Below, piece after piece: positions 8,151 through 17,268 of a DNA stretch of 60,865 nt; position 1 is the stretch's first letter, and each line of letters begins with the position of its first letter. A program made the translations under genes and the position numbers. The notes under the pieces are model-generated. The model saw only the letters and a program-made list of their open reading frames with translations. It did no database searches and was not told where the DNA came from. This DNA comes from an uncultured Ferrimonas sp. (GTDB lineage: Bacteria > Pseudomonadota > Gammaproteobacteria > Enterobacterales > Shewanellaceae), in NCBI RefSeq assembly GCF_947489035.1, contig NZ_CANLCI010000026.1:1-60865 (forward strand), in the 5' to 3' direction.

Positions 8151-8573
8151 ATGACAATAACCGTATCCCGTTTATTGGCGGCGGTGGCGCAGGTGTCCAC
8201 CGCTTCACTCACCTCGGTCGCTCAGGTTGAAGGCTATTTGTGCGTCGAAAATGGCGCGATTTACTTCGATAACGAGGCCAATGGGGCATTACCCGACGAT
8301 GTTGATGATTGGGAACGCTACCTTGAGATCCCCAGCTACGATGATCTCGATTTAGGGATCGGCTTACGTTATCGCTTTATTGAGCATCACGGCCAAGAAT
8401 GGGCGGCAGAATTAACCGAGTTGCTGCAGGGGGCTGGATCGCTGCAGCAGTTTGATCAGCAGCTGCAAGCGCATGCGCTGGGGCCAGCGTGGCAGCACTA
8501 TCAACAGACCCAGTCGGTGCGCGCGTTGCAGGAGTGGGCGGCAGAGCTGGAGCTGAAGCTGCGCCGTGGCTGA
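8151..8573 (+). CDS. Conserved-looking hypothetical acidic protein
   Basis: 140 residues from the ATG at 8151; longer in-frame starts add a low-quality stretch. Not recognised with certainty. It has an alpha-helical start (MTITVSRLLAAVAQ), an acidic middle with the run PDDVDDWERYLEIPSYDDLDLG that resembles the UPF0158 pattern, and a Gln/Leu-rich helical end. No signal peptide or membrane segment. It stands alone between a minus-strand reductase and a minus-strand DUF533 gene; the 249 bp upstream show no clear promoter. Confidence 0.65.
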   Translation: MTITVSRLLAAVAQVSTASLTSVAQVEGYLCVENGAIYFDNEANGALPDDVDDWERYLEIPSYDDLDLGIGLRYRFIEHHGQEWAAELTELLQGAGSLQQFDQQLQAHALGPAWQHYQQTQSVRALQEWAAELELKLRRG

Positions 8574-8690
8574 GGCCAAGTGTGTTTTGGTTCGTTGCCG
8601 TTTGATGGAGAGGGGCTCGGCGCTTGGCCGAAATGACCAAGGGCAGGGGATCCTGCCCTTGAAAGTACCAGCACATACAGCGGTTAGCCG

Positions 8691-9416
8691 TTAGCCGCCC
8701 GTGGCTTGCAGCTCCAACTGCTGCGCCAACTCTGGGGCAATGTTTAACTGGCGTGCCAGTTCCTGCAGGTAGGATTTCTCCATAAAGCTTTGTTCATCCA
8801 CCATCATCACCGACACCAGATACAGCTCGGCGGCCAGCTCTGGCTGGCTAACCCCAGCGGCCACATCGGCGGGATCCAGCGGCTTGGCCAGCTCCGTTTC
8901 CACAAACTGCAGTACGGCGGGGCTGGCACCGGCCTGTTGTACGGCTTGATTTAGGTGTTGGCGCTCTTGTTCATCCACATGGCCATCGGCCTTGGCTGCG
9001 CCGATCATCGCCTTGAGCAGCTGTTTTGATGCGGTTTCATCGACCACGGGCAACTGGGCGGGGGCGGCTTGTGCTGCAACGGGGGCGACATTCGGTGTGG
9101 CCGCCGGGGCAGAATTTGGCGCAGCAGTGGCGGCGCTGGCTTGGTTGCTTTGCCAAGTTTGGTAGGCTTTTAAGGCTAAGGCGCCTAAGGCGGCAGCCCC
9201 GCCCACTTTGGCGACCCCTTTGCCCATCTTGCGGCCTTTTTTGCTGCCCATCATCATCCCCATGATGGTGCCGCCAATGGCACCGGAAGCTAAGCCGCTC
9301 AGGGCAGGGTTGATGCCTGCGCCAGAGGAGGGTGACGATGGCTGGTTGGGATTGTTCGCTGACTGGGGTGACGACTGCGCCCCCAGTACCTGATTGAGTA
9401 AACCTTGAAAGTCCAT
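8691..9416 (-). CDS. DUF533 / TerB-like protein (YebE type)
   Basis: 241 residues. The N-terminal region MDFQGLLNQVLG and a glycine-rich segment with SGAIGGTIMGMMMGSKKGRKMGKGVAKVGGAAALGALALKAYQTWQ (about 40-90) match the YebE/DUF533 family. An Ala/Pro/Gln linker follows, then a TerB-like helical domain with the acidic pattern MIGAAKADGHVDEQERQHL. Family members are predicted inner-membrane-associated proteins of unknown role linked to envelope stress. Monocistronic by spacing. Confidence 0.83.
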   Translation of the reverse strand: MDFQGLLNQVLGAQSSPQSANNPNQPSSPSSGAGINPALSGLASGAIGGTIMGMMMGSKKGRKMGKGVAKVGGAAALGALALKAYQTWQSNQASAATAAPNSAPAATPNVAPVAAQAAPAQLPVVDETASKQLLKAMIGAAKADGHVDEQERQHLNQAVQQAGASPAVLQFVETELAKPLDPADVAAGVSQPELAAELYLVSVMMVDEQSFMEKSYLQELARQLNIAPELAQQLELQATGG

Positions 9417-9496
9417 ATGTGCTCCTGTTGGCCGTAGGACGGCGTGCCTGTACTCGACAGAGTTAAAGCATAGACAACAGAATTATCAGTTGAGTT

Positions 9497-10117
9497 TCAA
9501 GAAGTAAGCGGATTGGTGTAGGGCTGGCCATTCAGGTAGGGGTGATCCGCTAACGCCAGCATTGGCAGATCCTCGTCGGTATCGCCATAGGCGTACACCG
9601 CGTGATAGTGATCCAAATTGTAACGGGCTTGCACGCGCTGCGCTTTGTAGTGATTGGCGCAGTCGCCCGCCACATAACCGCCGGTGGCGCGGCCGCCAAC
9701 AAAGCGCAGTTCGGAGCACAGCAGCTCAATATTGTGTTGCTGACACCAGGGTTGCAGATACACATGTAACGAGGCCGACACCAAAACCACGGTGTCGCCA
9801 TTGGTTTGGTGCCAGCGCAGCCGTTCTATGGCTTCTGGGCGGAGGATCTGCTTGGCGCGACCGGCGATATAACGCTGGCCGAGGTGCTCTAAGCTGCGTT
9901 GGCGTCGGCCACTGTAGGCTAAGCGGCTAACCCAGCGCCGAGTAAAGGCGCTGGATAACCAGCCCCGTTGCCAACCCCATTTAAGCGGCAGTAACAGAGG
10001 GCTGGCCAGCAGCAAGCGCCACCACGGGGTGGCGTACCACAAAAACGCACTGAAATTGTCGTTGTCGGTTAAAGTGCCGTCAAAATCAAACAGGGCGAGA
10101 TTGCGAGTGCGAGACAT
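9497..10117 (-). CDS. HAD-IB family phosphatase
   Basis: 206 residues. HAD motif I is LFDFDGTLTDNDNFSAF (9-25), motif II is VVLVSASLHVYLQPW near 111-125, and motif IV is YAYGDTDEDLPMLALAD near 176-192. The arrangement and size are those of the phosphoserine-phosphatase-like HAD-IB group (YfhB/CicA type). A WWRLLLASPLLLPL segment between motifs is hydrophobic and could touch the membrane, as in phosphatidylglycerophosphate phosphatases of this group. Substrate not determinable. Confidence 0.85.
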   Translation of the reverse strand: MSRTRNLALFDFDGTLTDNDNFSAFLWYATPWWRLLLASPLLLPLKWGWQRGWLSSAFTRRWVSRLAYSGRRQRSLEHLGQRYIAGRAKQILRPEAIERLRWHQTNGDTVVLVSASLHVYLQPWCQQHNIELLCSELRFVGGRATGGYVAGDCANHYKAQRVQARYNLDHYHAVYAYGDTDEDLPMLALADHPYLNGQPYTNPLTS

Positions 10118-10155
10118 CAGCGCAGGTGGTGCATGGTGGGGATCAACACCGGGAC

Positions 10156-10605
10156 TTAGTGCTGACTTGGAAAGATGATGGCGTCGGTTTCTTGGGCAAA
10201 CATCTCGCCAAATTCCACCTGACCATCAACCAGCTGATAAGGGATAAACACCATCATCGCCAACCCTTGTTTGTGATCCAGATTGATGCCAACGGCATCT
10301 TGGGGTTCTTGATCGTCGTCGCTGATTAAAATGCCGGTGTCGTACACTACCGCGGTCGCGATGTATTCCCCTTCGCCAGCGGCTTGGCGTAGCACCAGTT
10401 GCAGATCCGCAACCATCGCTTCGCTTGGGTTTTCCTCTTCCAGATCCTCTGGCACATCCACGCTAACAAACTCAGCGGCTGGGGTCATCGCTGCCGCAAA
10501 CGGCATAAATTCACCGGCTTCATTTAACAGTTTTTCTGCCAGAGGCATGGCGGCGTTCAACAGTTGTTGAGCCTGCGCTTGGCCGTTGTCTTGAGTTGAT
10601 TCCAT
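10156..10605 (-). CDS. Hypothetical acidic protein
   Basis: 149 residues, strongly acidic, with no signal peptide or transmembrane stretch. A helical N-terminus (AQQLLNAAMPLAEKLLNEAGEFMPFAAAM) is followed by a beta-rich part with ATAVVYDTGILI, QEPQDAVGINLDHKQGLAMMVFIPYQL and GQVEFGEMFAQETDAIIF. It is not recognised as a named family. The codon use matches its neighbours and the ATG is preceded by GGAG-like bases, so it is probably a real gene. The order HAD phosphatase, this gene, cardiolipin synthase gives no firm clue. Confidence 0.7.
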   Translation of the reverse strand: MESTQDNGQAQAQQLLNAAMPLAEKLLNEAGEFMPFAAAMTPAAEFVSVDVPEDLEEENPSEAMVADLQLVLRQAAGEGEYIATAVVYDTGILISDDDQEPQDAVGINLDHKQGLAMMVFIPYQLVDGQVEFGEMFAQETDAIIFPSQH

Positions 10606-10660
10606 CGAAAACTCCGAGGTGGTTAATTGGGTCGGCTAATGTAGTGAGCTTTGGCCGCGG

Positions 10661-12121
10661 TTACAACAGTGGCGCAAACATATAGAAAAATTGCTCGACC
10701 AGTTTGCTGGGCAGCGAGCGTTGTTGCCACAAAGTGTAGTCATGGGCATAGCTCTGATCACGATAGCTGGCCAGCAGTTGCCCCAGCTCTCGGCACAGTT
10801 TGGGATCGTCCAGTGCTAAGGTTACTTCGCTGTTCAGCTGCAAGCTGCGCATGTCTAAATTAACGGTGCCCACCAAGCAATGTTCCTCATCAAACAGCAC
10901 CGCCTTGGTGTGCAGTAAGCCGCCCTGAAACCGGTAGATGGTTACGCCAGCGCTGAGCAGCTCGGCAAAGAAAGAACGGCTGGCCCAGCCCACCATCAAT
11001 GAATCGTTTTTCTCCGGTAGGATCAGCTCGACTTTGACCCCACGGGCGGCGGCGGTGATCAAGGCTTCCAGCAGGTGTTCACTGGGCACAAAGTAGGGGG
11101 CGCATAACGTGATGCGCTGGCGGGCGTGATAGATCCCCAGCAGCAGCACTTTTTGGATCACATTGCTGGGCAGGGCGGTGCCCGATGGGATCACCTGTAC
11201 CGCATAGGCGTTCAGTTCGGGCTTGGCGCTGGCCAAGCGCGTTGGCAGCAGCGGCAATAGGGCTTCGCCGCCTTCCACCTGCCAATCCCACGCATGAATG
11301 GCGCTCAGGGCCGTCACGGCGGGGCCGCTGATCCGCACCATCACATCAATCCACTGGCCAACCCCCACGTTTTGCTTAAAGTGCGCCGGATCCACCATGT
11401 TCATCGAACCGGTATAGCCGATTTGATTGTCGATCACCAAAATCTTGCGGTGCTGACGCAGATCCATCCGTCGCAGAAAGATCTTAAATGGGTTGACGCT
11501 TAATGCGTCTACCACATTGATGCCGGCGTAACGCATCCGTGTGGGCCAGCGGCCATTAAAGAAGTCGCGGCTGCCGGCGGCATCCAAGATTAAGTGTACC
11601 TGCACCCCTCGTTTGGCGGCGGCGATCAGTAACTCTGCGACGTGATCCGCTTGGCCACCGGCGTGCCAGATATAAAACTCCAGCTGAATGCTGTGCTGAG
11701 CGGCGCAGATGTCTTGACAGATCTGGGTGAAAATGTGGTTGGGGGTGGTCAGCAGCTGCAATTGATTGCCAAGGGTGCTGGGGATCCCCAGTTGATTAAA
11801 GCAAAGGCTGTGGATGGGGTGAGCATGGGGGCCAAGGTTGCCTTGGTATTGTTTGTTTTGTTGTTCGAGCTGCAGCAACCAGTTCCGCAGCTCTTGATAC
11901 AGTTGCTGGGCGCGGCGGCTGCGGGCGCGGCCAAGGTAACGTTCGCCAAACATCAAATAGATGATCACCCCAACCACCGGCACGATAAAAATCAGCAGCA
12001 GCCACGCCAGAGACACGCCCACAACCCGGCGTTTTAATGCCACCCGCAGCGAGACCGCGGCAATCAGCAGGTAGTACGCGCTGAGCCCAAGCCATAGCGC
12101 CAATTGATACAGTTTATCCAT
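10661..12121 (-). CDS. cls: Cardiolipin synthase (ClsA-type phospholipase D family)
   Basis: 486 residues from the ATG at 12121; the extra 59 codons of the open frame lie inside the upstream EEP gene and are rejected. Two N-terminal membrane helices (LALWLGLSAYYLLIAAVSL and SLAWLLLIFIVPVVGVIIYLMFGE) precede two HKD motifs: HRKILVIDNQIGYTGSMN and HTKAVLFDEEHCLVGTVNLDMRS. ClsA condenses two phosphatidylglycerols to cardiolipin and glycerol at the inner membrane. The start overlaps the stop of the EEP-family gene by 8 bp, so the two are translationally coupled. Confidence 0.93.
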   Translation of the reverse strand: MDKLYQLALWLGLSAYYLLIAAVSLRVALKRRVVGVSLAWLLLIFIVPVVGVIIYLMFGERYLGRARSRRAQQLYQELRNWLLQLEQQNKQYQGNLGPHAHPIHSLCFNQLGIPSTLGNQLQLLTTPNHIFTQICQDICAAQHSIQLEFYIWHAGGQADHVAELLIAAAKRGVQVHLILDAAGSRDFFNGRWPTRMRYAGINVVDALSVNPFKIFLRRMDLRQHRKILVIDNQIGYTGSMNMVDPAHFKQNVGVGQWIDVMVRISGPAVTALSAIHAWDWQVEGGEALLPLLPTRLASAKPELNAYAVQVIPSGTALPSNVIQKVLLLGIYHARQRITLCAPYFVPSEHLLEALITAAARGVKVELILPEKNDSLMVGWASRSFFAELLSAGVTIYRFQGGLLHTKAVLFDEEHCLVGTVNLDMRSLQLNSEVTLALDDPKLCRELGQLLASYRDQSYAHDYTLWQQRSLPSKLVEQFFYMFAPLL

Positions 12122-12941
12122 CGTTTTGTTGTACCTGAAATTGCACCAGCATTGGCGCGTGATCGCTGCTTTGATATTGATCCAGCACCACGGCCGTGGT
12201 GACCTTGAGCGCCGGACTGGCAAACACATGATCCAGTGGCGATCCCAAAAAGGCTTTGATTTTATCTGGGTTAGTAAACTGAACGGGGTGCAATCCAAGC
12301 TGGCTCATCTGCTGTTGTAACAGGGTTAATCGTTGCGGGCTCCAGCTGTTAAAATCGCCGCTGAGCAGCAGCAAGCCAGAGTGCGCTTGCACGGTGCTGA
12401 GCAGATCCGAGAGTTGCCGTTGGTAGGCGCTGTTGCTGACAAAGTTGATGGCGTGAATGTTCACCAGCAACAGTTGCTGATCGCCAATGGAGTAGTGGCT
12501 ATAAAGCGCCAGTTTCGGGGTGTTGGCCAGCGGCTCGGTATCCTTGCTAAAGCGCACCTGGCTGTGGGTGGGCAACGATGGCGCGGCGTTTAGTAGGCCC
12601 GAATAGCCCTCGCTCAGCATCAGATTGGCGGCAAAGACGGCATTGTGGTTGGTTGGGTTCCGCCGTTTTGCGTCCAGCACGACCTCTTGCAGGGTCAGCA
12701 GCTCGGGTTGATATTGGCGCTGGATCTGGTCGAACTGCTGCTGCCACTGGGGCTGTTGACTGCGCTTTTGAATGTTCCAGTTCAGCAGGGTGAACTGGCT
12801 TGGCAGTGGCGCCTGCGCAGCACTGCGCAGCAACCACGTTTGTGGCGTGGCGGCGTTAGGCAATAAGGCAGTGGCGCTAAGCAGCAATAACGGCAGCGCG
12901 AGAGTGGTAAGCAGTAAAGCCAGCTTTGCTTGGCGCGTCAC
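12114..12941 (-). CDS. Endonuclease/exonuclease/phosphatase (EEP) family protein, membrane-anchored or secreted
   Basis: 275 residues. An N-terminal hydrophobic segment (LALLLTTLALPLLLLSATALL) looks like a signal anchor. The EEP fold shows in FTLLNWNIQKR, LLTLQEVVLDAKRR, LLLVNIHAINF, LLLSGDFNSWSPQR and SSDHAPMLVQF, which carry the metal-binding Asn, Glu, Asp/Asn and the terminal Asp-His. The product probably acts outside the cytosol on a phosphodiester, perhaps a phospholipid or nucleic acid. The 8-bp overlap with cardiolipin synthase makes a lipid link attractive but unproven. Confidence 0.85.
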   Translation of the reverse strand: MTRQAKLALLLTTLALPLLLLSATALLPNAATPQTWLLRSAAQAPLPSQFTLLNWNIQKRSQQPQWQQQFDQIQRQYQPELLTLQEVVLDAKRRNPTNHNAVFAANLMLSEGYSGLLNAAPSLPTHSQVRFSKDTEPLANTPKLALYSHYSIGDQQLLLVNIHAINFVSNSAYQRQLSDLLSTVQAHSGLLLLSGDFNSWSPQRLTLLQQQMSQLGLHPVQFTNPDKIKAFLGSPLDHVFASPALKVTTAVVLDQYQSSDHAPMLVQFQVQQNDG

Positions 12942-13011
12942 GTGTTACTCCTTACGGTTTAATTAGGGGGAAAGCAGCGAAGCCAACCCATTGTGACCTT
13001 TACCATAGCAA

Positions 13012-13040
13012 TAAAAAACCCCTGCACAATGGCAGGGGTT
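13012..13040 (-). terminator. Rho-independent terminator of the PepO-type gene
   Basis: Stem AACCCCTGC / GCAGGGGTT (13017-13025 with 13032-13040) followed on the minus strand by a run of T. It lies 20 bp after the peptidase stop codon. Confidence 0.85.
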
Positions 13041-13059
13041 GGTTAGCTAAGGTAATGAA

Positions 13060-15150
13060 TTACCAAATCTTTACGCGTTTATCCGGTTCGATGTACATGG
13101 TGTCGCCTTGTTTCACATCAAAGGCTTGGTAGAACGCATCTACGTTGGCCAATGGGCCGTTGGCGCGGAACTGCGGTGGCGAATGCGGATCGGTAGCAAC
13201 ACGGTTACGCAAAGCCGCTTCTTTGTACTTGGCTCGCCAGATTTGGGTAAAGCCAATGAAGTAGCGTTGATCGCCGTTCATGCCATCCAGTACCGGTGCC
13301 GGTTGGCCATTCAGCGATAACTTGTAAGCTTTGTAACCAATGGTTACGCCAGACAAATCACCGATGTTTTCGCCAAGGGTCAGCTTGCCGTTTACGTTCA
13401 GATCGTCAAACACCGCGAAGCTATCGTATTGGCCGATCAGCGCGTTGCCCAACTCTTTGAAGGACGCCAGATCTTGCTCGGTCCACCAGTTGTTGAGGTT
13501 ACCATCGCCATCGTAGCGAGAGCCTTGGTCATCAAAACCGTGGCCCATTTCGTGGCCAATCACCGCACCAATGCCGCCGTAGTTCACGGCATCATCCGCT
13601 TCCATGTTAAAGAACGGAGGTTGCAAGATGGCTGCTGGGAACACAATCTCGTTAGAGGTTGGGTTGTAGTAGGCGTTCACGGTTTGTGGGGTCATGTGCC
13701 ATTCCCACGTGTGGATTGGGCCACCGATTTTAGCCACATCACGGGCATGCTTAAGCATGTTAGAACGCATGTGGTTACCCACTAAGTCGTCGGCTTTAAT
13801 TTCCAGCGAAGAGTAGTCTTCCCATTTGTCGGGGTAACCAATTTTTGGCTTGAACGCGGCCAGTTTGGCTTTCGCTTTGGTCTTGGTTTCTGAGCCCATC
13901 CAGGTCAGTTCATCAATCGACTGGCCATAAGCGCTGCGTAGGTTTTCCACCAGTTGGGTCATGCGGGCTTTGGCTTCTGGGGTGAAGTGCTTCTTCACGT
14001 ACACCTTACCCACCACTTCGCCCAGATCGCTGTTCACAATGTCAACGGCGCTCTTCCAACGCGGCTTCATCTCTTGTTGGCCATTCAGCTTGCGCGAGAA
14101 AAAGTCGAAGTTTTCGGCTTCCAGATCGCTGCTAAGCATCGAAGCGTAGCCGGTCAGCACGTGCCAGCTTTGGAACGTTTTCCAATCCGCTAAGCTGAAC
14201 TGCTTCATCACATCTTCAACGGCGGTGATGTAGTTTGGCTGGTTTACGATCAGGTATTTGGCGTTCCCAATCCCGGCGCTATCTAAGTAGGCTTTCCAAT
14301 CGAATTCGCCATTCAAATCGGCCAGCTTCGCGGTTTCAAACTTGTTGTAACGCTTTTCGCTGTCACGGTTTTCCACCCGAGTGTTGTGGTGCTCAGCCAG
14401 TGCGGTTTCCATCGCCATCACCTTGGCTGCGGCGGCTTTTGGCTGCGGCAGTTTCGCCAGAGTGAACATCTTTTCGATGTGCGCTAGATACTCAGCACGC
14501 AGTTGTACCGAGCGCTCATCATCTTTGAAGTAGTAGTCGCGATCCGGCAACGATAGGCCAGCCTGCCACAGGTGGGCGGCGTAGGTGCTGGAGTCTTTGG
14601 CATCAATGCTGACGTACGGCACAAATGGGCTGTTTACGCCGATTTGAGTGCTGGCACCAAAGTAGCTAGCCAGTTCCGAGGCGTTGCTGATGGCCGCAAT
14701 CTTATCCAACTGCGCCTGAATTGGGGCTAGGCCCAACTGGTTGATGGTGTCGGTATCCATGGCGCTGTTGTACAGGGCCGATACTTTTTGCTCGTCGCTG
14801 CCATCAACCAGATCGGTTTTGGCGGCCAGCTCGTTGATGATGGTTCTGACATCTTCATCGGCTTTTTCACGCAGATCGTAAAACACGCCGGTGTTGGTGC
14901 GATCCGCAGGAACTTCATTGTTCTTTAACCACGTTCCGTTGACGTAGTTGTAGAAATCATCCTGAGGACGAATGCTGTTGTCGAAGGTGCTGAGATCAAT
15001 ACCGGAGCTCAGCACTTGCTTTACTGCTTCGGCAGTGACGCTTGGTGCTGGTTTGGCTGGGGCGGTTTCGGTCACCGGCTGAGCCGACTGGCTGCAGCCA
15101 GCTAATGCGATGGCGGAAGCGCAAAGGCCACCTAAGAGTTTCTTTTTCAT
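13060..15150 (-). CDS. pepO: M13 family zinc metallopeptidase (PepO/neprilysin-like), lipoprotein
   Basis: 696 residues from the ATG at 15150. The start is set by a clear lipoprotein signal, MKKKLLGGLCASAIALAGCS, with the lipobox LAGC; the 28 upstream in-frame codons are rejected. The zinc site is GHEMGHGFDD with the downstream glutamate in LGENIGDLSG. Substrate-binding NAYYNPTSNEIVFPAAILQPPFF precedes it, and the protein ends in KIW as is usual for M13. It probably trims oligopeptides in the periplasm. A strong terminator follows. Confidence 0.93.
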   Translation of the reverse strand: MKKKLLGGLCASAIALAGCSQSAQPVTETAPAKPAPSVTAEAVKQVLSSGIDLSTFDNSIRPQDDFYNYVNGTWLKNNEVPADRTNTGVFYDLREKADEDVRTIINELAAKTDLVDGSDEQKVSALYNSAMDTDTINQLGLAPIQAQLDKIAAISNASELASYFGASTQIGVNSPFVPYVSIDAKDSSTYAAHLWQAGLSLPDRDYYFKDDERSVQLRAEYLAHIEKMFTLAKLPQPKAAAAKVMAMETALAEHHNTRVENRDSEKRYNKFETAKLADLNGEFDWKAYLDSAGIGNAKYLIVNQPNYITAVEDVMKQFSLADWKTFQSWHVLTGYASMLSSDLEAENFDFFSRKLNGQQEMKPRWKSAVDIVNSDLGEVVGKVYVKKHFTPEAKARMTQLVENLRSAYGQSIDELTWMGSETKTKAKAKLAAFKPKIGYPDKWEDYSSLEIKADDLVGNHMRSNMLKHARDVAKIGGPIHTWEWHMTPQTVNAYYNPTSNEIVFPAAILQPPFFNMEADDAVNYGGIGAVIGHEMGHGFDDQGSRYDGDGNLNNWWTEQDLASFKELGNALIGQYDSFAVFDDLNVNGKLTLGENIGDLSGVTIGYKAYKLSLNGQPAPVLDGMNGDQRYFIGFTQIWRAKYKEAALRNRVATDPHSPPQFRANGPLANVDAFYQAFDVKQGDTMYIEPDKRVKIW

Positions 15151-15272
15151 CCACTTGTCCCTATGGCTTTGAGTCAGACTAACCCAGCGATAGTACCTGC
15201 GGAGGGGAAAAGCGTCAAAACTGATGGTAGCCAAAACGTAACGGGATTTGTCTTGTTGTGTTGCAACTTGGG

Positions 15273-15692
15273 TTAACTGCCGTGTCGTTGCTTCAATGCG
15301 GCGACATCGGCCGCGATGATCTGCTGCAAAATTTGGTTATCTACTTTATTTAGTGCCTTGATGTATAAGCAGCTTACCCCATGTTGATAAGGCCCCAGTT
15401 GCTGCAGGAGTTCGTGGTGTTGCTCAACGCCGCCCATCAGGTACACCGTCAGTGCCTGTTTGCGGCTAGAGAAACCGGTAAGCAGCCAACGGCCACTGCG
15501 GCCCGCATCGGTGCGGTAATGGTACTGGCCAAAGCCGACAATGCTGGTGCCCCACATCACTGCCGTTTCGCCGGTGATGGCACTCATCCATTGGCTTAAC
15601 TGTTGGCATTGTTGTTGGCGTTCGTCACTCAATTGGGCGAGATAATCCGCCACCGGCATATCATTGGCTTGGTTTTTGTTGCTGCTCGCCAT
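15273..15692 (-). CDS. DUF1801 domain protein
   Basis: 139 residues from the ATG at 15692 (a start 12 codons upstream is possible but weaker). The pattern VADYLAQLSDERQQQCQQLSQWM, then MWGTSIVGFGQYHYRTDAGRSGRWLLTGFSSRKQALTVYLMGG and GVSCLYIKALNKVD is the YdhG-like DUF1801 fold, a small alpha/beta protein of unknown function. No operon partner. Confidence 0.82.
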   Translation of the reverse strand: MASSNKNQANDMPVADYLAQLSDERQQQCQQLSQWMSAITGETAVMWGTSIVGFGQYHYRTDAGRSGRWLLTGFSSRKQALTVYLMGGVEQHHELLQQLGPYQHGVSCLYIKALNKVDNQILQQIIAADVAALKQRHGS

Positions 15693-15910
15693 GCTTGGCC
15701 TCCATCGCTGCTGCGGGCATGATGACACTGGACATCACCACAGGGTGTAAACCCAGTTTATCCTATCTGCCTGATCCCGCTGCGTTGGCAACGGCGCTGC
15801 CGCGATGCATGATGGATGGTCGGCGGTCAGATTGCGGTGGCATTGAGCGAGCCCGGCGGCGCTACATACGGCGGTAACATGGCCGAGAGCTAAGACAAGG
15901 ACAGTAAAAT

Positions 15911-16300
15911 ATGAGCAGCAACATTGGTGACATTCTTTGGCAAGATTTAACGGTGAACAACGCCGACGACGTGGCGGAGTTCTATCAGCAGGTGGTGGGC
16001 TGGCAAAAAAAGCCGGTGTCGATGGGCGAGTATGACGATCATGGAATGATGGTGGGCGACACCATGAAAGCGGGCGTATGCCATGCCAAGGGCAGCAACG
16101 CTGGGATGCCTCCTCAGTGGCTGATGTACGTTGCGGTTGCGGATCTGGATAACAGCATCGCCACCGCGCAGCGCCTTGGCGGGGAATTGATTGTGCCAGA
16201 GCGCGCGATGGGTAAGGATCGAATGGCGGTGATCGCCGATCCGGCTGGGGCCGTATTGGCGCTGTATCAAGTGGCCAGCAGCGACAACACCAACGCATAG
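15911..16300 (+). CDS. VOC-family protein (glyoxalase/bleomycin-resistance fold)
   Basis: 129 residues. One VOC module unit is visible: GDILWQDLTVNNADDVAEFYQQVVGWQKKPVSMGEYDDHGMM, then WLMYVAVADLDNSIATAQRLGGELIVPERAMGKDRMAVIADPAGAVLALYQ. Similar proteins bind a metal and small hydrophobic or aldehyde ligands; the substrate here is unknown. It stands alone, divergent from the DUF1801 gene. Confidence 0.85.
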   Translation: MSSNIGDILWQDLTVNNADDVAEFYQQVVGWQKKPVSMGEYDDHGMMVGDTMKAGVCHAKGSNAGMPPQWLMYVAVADLDNSIATAQRLGGELIVPERAMGKDRMAVIADPAGAVLALYQVASSDNTNA

Positions 16301-16432
16301 CGGTGCCGCAATGGCAGGCTAGGGCGGTTAAGAACCCCGGCGCGGCGAAACTCTAAAATTGCGGTGGCGGCAGGGTTCGCAAACCGTCGCCTTCGGGTAC
16401 ACTGCTCTCATTGAAGGAGTAAGGAGTTTAGG

Positions 16433-17071
16433 GTGAAAGAGTTAACCGACATCCGCCGCGAGTATTTGCAAGGTGGGCTACGCAGTAATGAACTGCCGGC
16501 GTCGCCACTGCCACTGTTTGAACGGTGGATGGCCCAAGCCAACGAAGCGCAATTGATTGATCCAACCGCCATGAGCTTGGCCACGGTCGATCAACATGGT
16601 CAGCCATTCCAGCGCATCGTGTTGTTAAAGCAGTATGACCAAGACGGCTTTGTGTTTTACACCAACTTAGGCAGCCGCAAGTCGCAACACATCGCTGACA
16701 ACAATCAAGTGAGCCTGATGTTTCCGTGGCATGCGTTAGAGCGCCAAGTGCACATTACCGGCCGTGCTGAACGCTTATCGACCACGGAAGTGCTGAAATA
16801 CTTTGCATCGCGCCCGCGTGACAGCCAATTAGGCGCTTGGGCTTCGCCCCAAAGCAGCAAGCTGTCTGCCCGTGGCGTGTTGGAAGGCAGCTTTATGAAG
16901 ATGAAAGAGAAATTTGCTAAGGGCGAAGTGCCGTTGCCGGATTTCTGGGGCGGTTATCGAGTGAAAGCCGACAGCATTGAGTTTTGGCAAGGCGGCGCCA
17001 AGCGTCTGCACGACCGTTTCTTATATCAGCTCAACCAAGATCAATGGCAGTTGGATCGCTTAGCGCCCTAA
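16433..17071 (+). CDS. pdxH: Pyridoxamine 5'-phosphate oxidase
   Basis: 212 residues, GTG start with AAGGAG seven bases upstream. It oxidises pyridoxine or pyridoxamine phosphate to PLP using FMN. Family blocks are [47 protein letters not shown], the [12 protein letters not shown] segment and the C-terminal [29 protein letters not shown], which carries the Arg/His substrate-binding residues. Length equals that of E. coli PdxH (218) within a few residues. Confidence 0.96.
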   Translation: MKELTDIRREYLQGGLRSNELPASPLPLFERWMAQANEAQLIDPTAMSLATVDQHGQPFQRIVLLKQYDQDGFVFYTNLGSRKSQHIADNNQVSLMFPWHALERQVHITGRAERLSTTEVLKYFASRPRDSQLGAWASPQSSKLSARGVLEGSFMKMKEKFAKGEVPLPDFWGGYRVKADSIEFWQGGAKRLHDRFLYQLNQDQWQLDRLAP

Positions 17072-17095
17072 CCCTCTTTTGAGCTTCCCCCAACA

Positions 17096-17120
17096 ACACA
17101 GCTTCGGCTGTGTTTTTTTT
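17096..17120 (+). terminator. Rho-independent terminator of pdxH
   Basis: ACACAGC, tetraloop TTCG, GCTGTGT, then T-rich tail, 24 bp past the pdxH stop. Confidence 0.9.
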
Positions 17121-17268
17121 ATGGAAAAAAGGGCTGGCCGCGGCGGCTTAACATTGCAGCGTTGAAAAAACATTGATCTAGTTAAAAAAATGATACTCAG
17201 CTGATGGTTCTTGTTAACATTGGCGTTCCATTATTTTTGTAAGGATTGCGGCCACTGCAAGCGTATTA

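Noticed and set aside
17173..17186. TTGAT-CTAG-TTAAA before the diguanylate cyclase, resembling an FNR box
   Set aside because: Only one half is good, and no -10 lies at a class II distance; AT-rich leader may give this by chance.
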